Shown here piece by piece: positions 56,101 to 64,000 of a stretch of 64,000 nucleotides of DNA (position 1 is the first letter of the stretch; the number at the start of each line of letters is the position of its first letter). The stretch lies in contig JABAKD010000029.1 in NCBI GenBank assembly GCA_012845835.1, positions 10,108,338-10,172,337 on the forward strand, read 5' to 3'. The position numbers and the translations under genes are program-made. The notes below the pieces were generated by a model. That model did no database searches and was not told where the DNA came from. It saw only the letters and a program-made list of their open reading frames with translations. Source of the stretch: Undaria pinnatifida (taxonomy: Eukaryota; Sar; Phaeophyceae; Laminariales; Alariaceae).

Positions 56101-59100
56101 ACTTTCGAGGGAAGGGCTCGCTTCACTGACAACAGCGTAATGTCTTTCTACGCCGACGAATACAAGATGCGTAACGGCGGAGCCGTCTTCAACAAGGTGC
56201 GCACGATACACCCGACGATGTGGGGACAGGTAATGTAAGGTACCGAACAGACGCGTCCTGCGACAGAGGTAGTACCAAGAGATATAACGTTTTGGGCTAA
56301 TGAAAACGAATGACGGGGCTCCCTTAGCCCAAAGTAGTGTCGGAAGGTCATTTTGTTTTGCTTGCAAGCATATTCGTTGTATTTCTGCTGCAGGCTAAAT
56401 GGAAGTCACCAGCGAGTATGCACGTTAAGGCTAGCGTCTTTCCTGTGGTTTTGAGCTTCTGGTTACAGCTGCTCACAACTGGGAGGTCTTATATAAACTC
56501 TTTGGTGTGCACGCCTCTACCGCACATATGGTTGCGTGAGTGAGTCCACACTGCTGTTCGTGTAAAATATCTACTTTTTTCCTCCCCGTGTTACGGCGGA
56601 GATCCGTTGCTAGCAGGACGAAACAATATGCAAATCAAAGGAAAGTCTCCACCCTGCAGGTATCAGTATTTATTTGACGACTTGTGTGTTGCGTGAGAGC
56701 CTCTGTATTGCGTGGACCAGGCAACACAATTATCGGCCTCACGAAAGAAACCTGACAAAACACAAGCTGGGATGCCCAGCCCCACCGCTTCTTCACTACT
56801 TGTTCCAATTTATTTCTCATTGTTGATGACTGAATCTCCGCATTACGAACTAGTATACTTCAATTCTTGCCTCGATGGGGGTGGCGCTTTTTGGCTAAAC
56901 ACATTTCTGCCTGATTTGGCTCCTAAAACCGCCCGGCATCGTTAGAATTGTGCTTGTGTCTTAAAAACACTAGCATTTGGTATACCACGAGCCACACTAC
57001 GGCGCAGTCTTGGTTTGAGTGGAGGTAACTGCACCGGCAGGAGGCTGGATTCGACGACGAAGGAGGAGGGCGACTGAGCGTCGACGGGCGGGGAAGAGAC
57101 GGATTGAACTCTCTCTCTCTGGAGGAGAACTTTTGTTTTTCAGATCAGCACCGCAAGCTGCGAGGAGCATTTTGCTTTTGGCACGGGGGAGAAGGGGAAC
57201 CGATTTGAATTGAGCGCCAACGAGAGCAAGTGCGAAGGAGCGGGCCGAGTGAGCTAAGGCGATGAGGCGGCCATGAAGAACCACAGCAGGAGGATGGCAC
57301 GCGGAGACCCACGACCCGCACGCACTCCATCATCACGAGAGCATCGCTCGTCTTTGCTCAGGGTTTTTTTACGAGGCAGTTACGGGGGACCCTAGTAAAT
57401 AGGACCTACGGTGGACACAAAAGCCTATATACTCATATATTTTTACCAAGAACATTTGGTCCTATTTACTATCGTCCTCCGTAATAGTACAACGTGTTAC
57501 TCACGTCACTGATTTTTGTAGAGTTGGTAGAGTTGTATACCCTTCATGGGGAACGACCCCCCGCAATTTTCAATTTTCAGGCATGGGCGACGTAGCTGCG
57601 CTGCAACCCGTCAGAAAACCCGGGAAGACGGAGCGATTATTGATATTTGTATGGTGGTTTTTGGTTCGCTTGCTCTTTATTCACTGCATGCCCGCGGGTC
57701 GTCACTCTGATAGCACTCCAGACAGCAGGCGCGTTCGTCTGTTCTCACGATTGCCGTGCGGTTCGTACGGTGCAGGCAGCCCAACCGCTGTAGTTTGTAG
57801 CGGCGAGTTGGTTAGTTTCTGGGAACGGGGGAATTCTATGCCGTATTCAAGTGGATACCCGCGGCCATGTGGGTTCAGTTTGCACACTGGATCATTTCAC
57901 ATGCGCGCCTTCGTATCGTGCGTTTTCAGGCGGGAAAAAAGTAGTATTACCCGGAGACGAATTTTGATTTCATTTGGTTTTTCGGGTCTCCCTAGGGCTC
58001 CGCACCTTTGTGTGACCACGGACTCTAGATGTTTGACCAGAGTTAATGTTAGACAACCACAAAAAACTACTTCGAAGTATGTGGGAATGTTCCACGCCCT
58101 GTACAAATACATTATTTGCTATTTGTCTGGCAGGCAAATACTCTCTGGAAAACCTGCGCAAATATTTGTCTGGAAGCAAATACTTTCTTGAGAAGCTGCG
58201 CAAATATTTGTCTGCAGGCAAATACTTTTTTGAGAACCTGTGCAAATATTTGTCTGGCAGGCAAATACTCTCTGAAAAACCTGCGCAAGTATTTGTCTGG
58301 GAGCAAATACTTTTTTGAGAAGCTGCGCAAATATTTGTCTGCAGGCAAATACTTTTTTGAGAACCTGCGCAAATGTTTGTCTGCAGGCAAATACTCGCTT
58401 GAGAAGCTGCGCAAATATTTGTCTGCACGCAAATACTCTCTTAAGAACCTGCGCAAATATTTGTCTGGCAGGCAAATACTGCCCTGGAGAACCTGCTCAA
58501 ATAGTATTGTACTTGTCCTGACAACTATTCTGAAAAAACAGCTGTTACTGCAGGGAGGCCGGAGGAAGAGATTAGCCGTATCATATGGCATGCGATGGGA
58601 GATAGGTGTCGGAAATACAAAAGCAAATCCCTCAAGCGTGCATCTGAAATATCTTTTGATCGAAGTGGAAAAACACAGGATCAGCCAAACCGAGAAAAGA
58701 TGAAAATCTATCGACTACTTATCATATGAGTCAGCGGCCTTTTCGCGGCTGCAAATACACCGGGCTCAACGGCCGTATTTATGCAGTACGTATGTACCCC
58801 TTATAATGTAAGTACTTGTACGCCGAGAAGGTCAATATCTCCGCATCCGCAATACATTGTTTGCAGGCAAATAGTTTATTGAGAACCTGCACAAATATTT
58901 GCCTGCAGACAAATACTTTCTTGAGAAGCTGCGCAAATATTTGTCTGGAAGCAAATACTTTCTTGAGAAGCTGCGCAAATATTTGTCTGCAGGCAAATAC
59001 TTTTTTGAGAACCTGTGCAAATATTTGTCTGGCAGGCAAATACTCTCTGGAAAACCTGCGCAAATATTTGTCTGGAAGCAAATACTTTTTTGAGAAGCTG

Positions 59101-62100
59101 CGAAAATATTTGTCTGCAGGCGAATACTCTCTGAGAACCTGTGCAAATATTTGTCTGGCAGGCAAATACTCGCTTGAGAAGCTGCGCAAATACTTGTCTG
59201 GAGGCAAATACTGCCCTGGGACGAATACACACAACTATTATTTGTACTTGTTATGGATTTTTGTACAGGGTGTGGAATGTTCATCCGAGGGTATACGTGG
59301 TACTTTCGGTTTTCTCCATCGCATGATTGTTGTTGTTTTCTCAATTAACTCTTGTCAAAAAAAGATAAGGTGCGTGCTGGCTGGAGTGAGGTATCAGGTT
59401 TTGGACTTCGATGGTTGCTGCGTCACGGGCGTCTAAATTGAAGAACCATCCCAATAAATGAGGACACACAACCCGTAATACGCGCGATCGGAGTATCACA
59501 CACAGCTTGCAAAGATTAGTTTCGACAAAATATTCGATCTCACAGCTGGAGTGTATTTTGATTTTAATGATATCCGTGGTATCCCGTTTGCGATTCATAA
59601 TCGATGGTATAGTAAGTGAAATTCGTTTGTCACAGTTGAGGTTTGGGCGGGGAATGGAGCTCCTCATGTGAGGGGCCTCGGAAAGTGTAGACTATGTTTC
59701 GGCAAAGTCAGATGTTGGGTGAAGCATATAGAGCTCCTCAAAAAATGAGCCGGCTTAGACGGCTGAACTGCACCGCTCCTGTTGCATGCGTCATGGTATG
59801 CATTGGCAACACGTGTTTGCCCGTCGAAAGCTGGATCCATGCACCGTCGCTTCGCATCTCTGTTCCCAATTTGATTATTCTCTCGACGTATTGTGTCTTT
59901 GTTCTTTGTGTCTGTTCATGTGCACAGGGTGATTTGGTGTTCGATGGTAACGCTGTCTTTTCGAGGAACTTTGCGCACACACCGGACTCCACGGACACGG
60001 CAAGAGGCGGTGCTATCTACAACGCCAGGATCGGGACCATCACGTTCAATGGCAGGCTCACCGCCAACCAGAACCGCGCAAATGCAAGTGATACTTCACG
60101 CAGGACCAGCATTATGGCGTACGTCGGACAGATCACGATCTATCTCCTCTACCAACAGATCAAACTAATTTTTAATCCTTCACGTAGGACGCTATGTGCC
60201 TGCTATTGCATAAGTCGGATATATTTCATCATATGAAACGTACAGACGCTACATCGGTGGTTGTGTATGTGTCGTCTGGGACCTGTGTATATAGTACATA
60301 TACCCCCCCCACCCCCACCTTCCCCCCCACCCCCCCTCGCCCCCACCCCCCACCTCCCCAACCCCCCCACCCCATCCCATCCCCACCCCCTCGAACACTC
60401 TGCCCTTTCTCTACTCACTGATTGTACGACTGACACCAGGATAAACATGATAAACTGATGCATTTTTTCCAAAACCATCACATTTATCCCCTCAAAATAA
60501 TGTATACTTTCCACGCACAGATTGAGCTGCCCCATCCGCCCCAACCCCCCCCCCCCATATGATAAACTGGTGTGCATTTTTTTTCTCCCCAAACCCGTCA
60601 GATTTATCCCCTTAAAGGATTCATAGCTTCCACGCACAAATTGCCCGCCCGTCCGCCCCCCCCCCCCCCCCCCCCTTCCCCCCCCCTCCAACCCCGCTCG
60701 CTTTAAATCAAAACCAGGCCCCCACGTCCTTCAAAACTCCGCCCTCCCCTCCCCAGTTATTCAACTTGCAGGATTCACTTGACGGATACATTTCCCTCCA
60801 CAGCTGTCAGATTTTGTTCCCCTCAGAAACGGGTTTTATAGTTTCCGCGCACAGACTAACTAACATCACCCTGTTGACCCTGATAGCTACACTGTAGTTG
60901 TAAGGGGAGTCGCCGACCTATATCCTTAATGAGGACATACAGCCCGTAATACGCGCGATCGGAGCATCACACACAGCTTGCAAAGATGATTTTCGGCAAA
61001 ATCTTCGATCTCACAGATGGAGTGTATTATAATTTTTTCCAATATATCCAAGGTAGAAAATGTGTGCTGGGCCATTGAAATCATGCGGCACTCACCCGCG
61101 GGGACAACGTCAACATGATATCTAGTTATTGCAGATCACACAGGCCAGGGATCTGTCTGCCCTGAAGGACACACTTAACGATCCCATGCTCTTGGTGTTC
61201 GACGAAACATAGTATAGTGTTTCGAAACAACACATTTCCCACGAGTTTGTCCTGAAGGAGTCCCGTCATTCAGAAAATGTTCCAGTAAAAAAGTGATATA
61301 CGCCTCCGTACGCGTGAATGACGAACGCGGATCTGATCTGTCGGATGTGTGGAACAGTTTTCAATTTACCTCGTATTTCGTATACCTGAGAACTCCGTTT
61401 GTCCCGGAACCCAGCAGCCAGTGCGGGGTGGGGTGGCGGCCCTCACACTGTGAGACTCGCTTCGGTCACTTCCTCCGCCCGATTTCCCAGAAACGTTAAA
61501 CATCCTATTTCCCAGCAAACCCGCCGGTATTGGTGGTGTTTGGAATGACTAATTATACTATTGCCCTTCACCGCCTACCGGCTCTGGTGATTGATTTAAG
61601 AGATTCGGAAATATAATGGAACACAAAGTGAAATGGTCAGGGACGGGTGCTCATGGTGGGGGTGTGCTTCCAGGAATTCTTTTTTGTAAAAGTGAAAAAA
61701 AGCAAATGCTCAGGGGCTCTCTAGCATGCTCTCCGGTGGGCTCCAAACATGAGATCTGCGCTGAATTGCCACGAGCTTCGACCTTCCTGCCGAACTACCA
61801 AGCACGGTGTTCCACCACCTTTTGCCCAACCAGCCACCTCCGCCTCTCTAACCCAGTAGCACACTTGCGAGCCGTCGTAGTAGGTTGTTCAAGGATTGTT
61901 TCAGCCGCGAACGCCTTTAATGAGGCCACTAAACTTGAACAAGCCCTTGGAGCAACGCTACCCCAGAGCATTCTTTTTTTTTCATTTTTTTCTTCTCCCG
62001 AAACTCGCTATTGGTTGATTGATTGATGAACAGGGATTTTTCGAGGGAAACGGCGGCGTGATCTTCAACGCCGGCCAGATCGTCGCAGAGGGCGAGTCCT

Positions 62101-63178
62101 CCTTCACCGAAAACGAATCTGCGGTATGTGAACACGACTACGACAGAGAGAAGTCTGCCTTGTTTTTTTCCAGGCGCTCCGCTTTAGAGGTGCTTCATAC
62201 CTCACCCGAAACCCTAATTCGAAAAACAATGTGTCGGGGTCCGCCCGAAGAACACTCCCGTGGGGGTAGGTGCACAACTCATACTGGTATAATAGGTTAC
62301 GAAGCACAACCGGGCGCCGAGTCGCTTCGAATATGTGGTGGAGTCGGTCACGCAGAGAATTACCTGGATAAAATGTCACCCTCTGTCGTCGCACGCTTTG
62401 TATCGCCTGTCTAACCTGCCGCCACACATGTATCGTGTGAATAACCAGTTGCATTCATCAACAACGCAAAAAAACGTGGAGGTGTAATCAGGCAGGTGTA
62501 CAATAGAGTAGGGACCTTTGGTATTGGATGCCTCTCGGTGTATATATTATCGAAGACTTCAGCGTCCCTTATTGGCCGGCGTTTCCTACAACGTTGGGCC
62601 CGTCTCAAGGTTTCTAGAAGTACTGGTGACGTCGCGATTTTAAAGCGGAAGGATACGTGATGGCCCCTCGCAAAGGACATGAGGGTCATTATTTCGTGTT
62701 GCGCCAACTGTAATATGACCGAGGTCCTTGAAATGGGAAAAAAAAGCTTCGTTTAGGTTTGCAGGGGTCCGATATACAAGTCGCTGTAAGACGACACGCT
62801 GGTGAAAGTATGTAGCTGTACTCAACCCAACCCCGATCCTGTAGGTGCTTTATAGAAGTCGTGCTGCTGCTGGTGTTTCGGTATTCACAACAAAGATGTT
62901 TTTTGTATTTTTTCTTTTTTTTTTCGGGTGATTAGTCTGCAGTGGACCGGAACACGGATAAATCGGGCACGGGCAGGGTGGAACGGAGTCCCTATGTTTT
63001 TAGCGACATCGTAGTTTTGAGAATCGTTTCGCTCGTACCAACAAACTGTATGCCGTCTTCTTCTATGTCGCTGCCTCCTTTTCTCTTACGGCAGGAAGGC
63101 GGCGCGATTGAGAACCACCGCGCCGGCACCATGACGTTCAATGGCTTCGCGACGTTCACTGAAAACACCTGTTTCAGC
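53144..63178 (+). CDS. Secreted or surface Pmp-like repeat protein, 5' part (continues past the window)
   Basis: Exons 53144-53434, 56056-56196, 59928-60083, 62034-62123 and 63095-63178 have 291, 141, 156, 90 and 84 nt, all phase 0, giving 254 codons so far. The start is CAGCATGAAG. Residues 1-19 (MKTTLFGFGLAAVAASVNA) form a signal peptide, followed by a unique domain with two Cys. Five repeats follow with the GGAxxN and FxxN signatures of Chlamydia polymorphic membrane proteins (GGALYV/FTDN, GGAVFN/FSRN, GGAIYN/TANQN, GGVIFN/FTEN, GGAIEN/FTEN), which should fold as a parallel beta-helix outside the cell. Donors are GTGAGC, GTGCGC, GCAAGT (a GC-AG intron), GTATGT and GTGAGT. Introns of 2.6, 3.7, 1.9 and 1.0 kb hold SINE, MITE and repeat insertions. 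The ligand is unknown, and the 3' exons lie beyond the right edge. Confidence 0.85.
54639..54943 (+). mobile_element. tRNA-headed SINE in intron 1 of the Pmp-like gene
   Basis: Full length, sense orientation to the gene. The B-box-like sequence here is the canonical GAGTTCGAATCCCCC. A 16-bp A-tail ends at 54943. The remainder of intron 1 (54944-56055) has no recognised feature. Confidence 0.85.
57380..57484. mobile_element. Fold-back MITE, about 105 bp, in intron 2 of the Pmp-like gene
   Basis: Inverted arms of 27 bp (57380-57406 and 57458-57484) agree at 24 positions. They start TTACGGRGGAC and end GTAAATAGGACC, with a 51-bp AT-rich centre. No other copy is in the window, and no clear target duplication was found. 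Confidence 0.7.
58129..58500 (+). repeat. 42-bp minisatellite, array 1 (about 9 units)
   Basis: Unit CTGCGCAAATATTTGTCTGC plus AGGCAAATACTTTTTTGAGA plus AC. Variants alternate (GCAGGC, GGCAGGC, GGAAGC; TTTTTTGAGAA, TCTCTGGAAAA, TCTTGAGAAG). Being 42 bp (14 codons), it is open in several frames on both strands, which explains the long but meaningless ORFs of type CANICLQANTFLRT. Confidence 0.9.
58865..59222 (+). repeat. 42-bp minisatellite, array 2 (about 8.5 units)
   Basis: The same unit and variants as array 1 in the same orientation, including an almost identical run of three variant units (58139-58270 versus 58925-59060). This suggests duplication of a block rather than independent growth. 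Confidence 0.9.
59455..59572 (-). repeat. Dispersed repeat family A, terminal fragment
   Basis: GAGGACACACAACCCGTAAT through CAAAGATTAGTTTCGACAAA to CTCACAGCTGGAGTGTATTT, 118 bp, within intron 2. A possible relic of MITE family C (GCTCCTCATGTGAGG, 59658) lies 90 bp downstream. Confidence 0.8.
60300..61050 (-). repeat. Dispersed repeat family A, long reverse copy in intron 3
   Basis: C-rich modules (60301-60400, 60540-60690) with the intervening blocks ATGATAAACTGATGCATTTT and AGGATTCATAGCTTCCACGC are followed by the core (60720-61030). The layout parallels 25640-26200, so these two are recent relatives. Confidence 0.85.
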
Positions 63179-64000
63179 GTGAGTGCCCTCCACCACGTTG
63201 AAAGTACTCTGTGCTTACATCCAAAAATACTGAGGTTGAGGAAAACTGCAAACAAAACCAATCGTGGCCTGTAGGTGCAGTATATGATAACGAACCATGC
63301 TGCGGTAAAGGAGCGCGATTTTGTTTCTCAGGCTACTCCCACGAGGAGCTCTATTCCTCACCGAAACTTTATAAGTACGCTGGAGTCATCCCAATGACCA
63401 AGCCCATGGCCGAGGTTTAAAAACAATCAAATTGCACAGCGAGAATAGCATCCCCGCCATGTTGGCTTTAGCGCCGTCATTCAGAAACGAGATTCGCTCA
63501 AAAGAGCCGCCTCCATAATCTTAGCACGTGTCGACCACTTTTATTGAACACAAATGTGATAACACTACAGCAACGACATCGATGTCAGCCATAGCTCCTC
63601 AGTTGGTGGTATAGTTTAGTATCACACGAGTATCGCCAGTCAGAAGCACTTCCGTCTAATGTGCCACCCATATCTCTGCAAAAGACTGTCAACCCCGTAA
63701 ACCCCTGGTTGGCGTACGTATGTACGATGCATATACACAGCTCGAGTGTAATTTCATTTTTTATGATATACTATCTGCAGCTGTTACCCTTCCAACGTCG
63801 CAGAAGACGTTATGTGCATGCACATGTTCTGCCGTGTTGACGCTATAGTCGCGCGCTCGCCGTGAGAAAATAGTTTATACCCATGCCCGCGTTCTGCCGC
63901 TTTGATACTGAAGTCCATAGACCTGTAAAGCCTGATCACTAACCCGCCTGCTACGATAGGAGTGGCGGTTTTTGGCGACAGTATTTTGTGGATGACGAGG
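63179..64000. other. Intron 4-side sequence of the Pmp-like gene, no further exon proven
   Basis: No phase-0 exon with a GGAxxN/FxxN repeat and good splice sites was found. A frame at 63571-63613 reads NDIDVSHSSSVGGIV before a stop and has a CAG in front, but its phase does not fit. A terminal scrap of family A (CAGCTCGAGTGTAATTTCAT) lies at 63737-63770. Confidence 0.4.

Larger units (their letters stand above)
58085..59280. mobile_element. Candidate element: two 42-bp minisatellite arrays between inverted ends
   Basis: The left end GAATGTTCCACGCCCTGTACAAA (58086-58108) and the complement of the right end, GAACATTCCACACCCTGTACAAA (59256-59280 region), agree at 20 of 23 positions. Inside are two arrays of the same 42-bp unit in the same orientation, separated by about 360 bp of unique sequence. 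Both arrays end with AAATACTGCCCTGG and then a related ACAACTATT..TGTACTTGT segment. The whole sits in intron 2 of the Pmp-like gene. No transposase is encoded. Confidence 0.55.

Noticed and set aside
58116-58703. 195-codon ORF and several minus-strand ORFs over the 42-bp arrays
   Set aside because: The unit length is a multiple of three, so open frames are expected on both strands. There is no start context or conservation argument for any of them.
58129-59222. Regularly spaced repeats resembling a CRISPR array
   Set aside because: The units are contiguous 42-bp tandem copies with slightly varying sequence, have no unique spacers and no cas genes, and lie in a eukaryotic intron.

Overview
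This is a eukaryotic nuclear window: short protein-coding exons with GT-AG (and one apparent GC-AG) introns of 1-4 kb, no operons, no ribosome-binding sites, many simple-sequence arrays and several families of retrotransposon relics. The gene architecture and the mixture of elements (a Ty3/gypsy-type element with chromodomain-like tail, a tyrosine-recombinase element with split direct repeats, a LINE, tRNA-headed SINEs) fit a stramenopile, most likely a brown alga. That assignment is an inference from style, not from a marker gene.

Layout. 1-4.6 kb: an 11-bp tandem repeat, a GTCCT microsatellite, several copies of a dispersed repeat (family A, ending in poly-C/poly-G modules) and a reverse SINE. 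4.6-11.8 kb: low-information sequence with two minus-strand ORFs of unknown function. 11.84-13.34 kb: a small tyrosine-recombinase element whose repeats are arranged A1 - ORF - B1A2 - B2, as in PAT/Ngaro-type retrotransposons. 13.4-15.8 kb: a SINE body, a MITE and a 211-bp triplication with coding character. 16.9-22.1 kb: a probable multi-exon gene for a charged, helical protein of unknown function. 22-29 kb: mostly anonymous, with a family A copy and a second MITE. 29.3-32.2 kb: a minus-strand LINE relic, interrupted at its reverse transcriptase core by a MITE and a TCC microsatellite. 32.5 kb: a likely first exon of an unknown gene, then a SINE.

35.24-47.62 kb: a 12.4-kb LTR retrotransposon with recognisable 5' and 3' LTRs. 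Its interior holds a repeat-rich leader, a frameshifted gag, a tandemly repeated module, an ORF with a NADAR (YbiA-like) domain, and then RNase H, integrase and chromodomain remnants. No reverse transcriptase core is visible. The NADAR domain inside a retroelement is the most striking observation in the window.

47.6-52.3 kb: more family A, a plus-strand LINE 3' end, large ACT and TTTTC arrays, and an inverted-arm element flanked by telomere-like TTAGGG repeats with a SINE inside. 53.14 kb to beyond the right edge: the best-supported host gene, a secreted or surface protein with a signal peptide and five Chlamydia-Pmp-like GGAxxN/FxxN repeats over five phase-0 exons. Its introns hold a SINE, a fold-back MITE, family A copies and a 1.2-kb element made of two 42-bp minisatellite arrays with inverted flanks.
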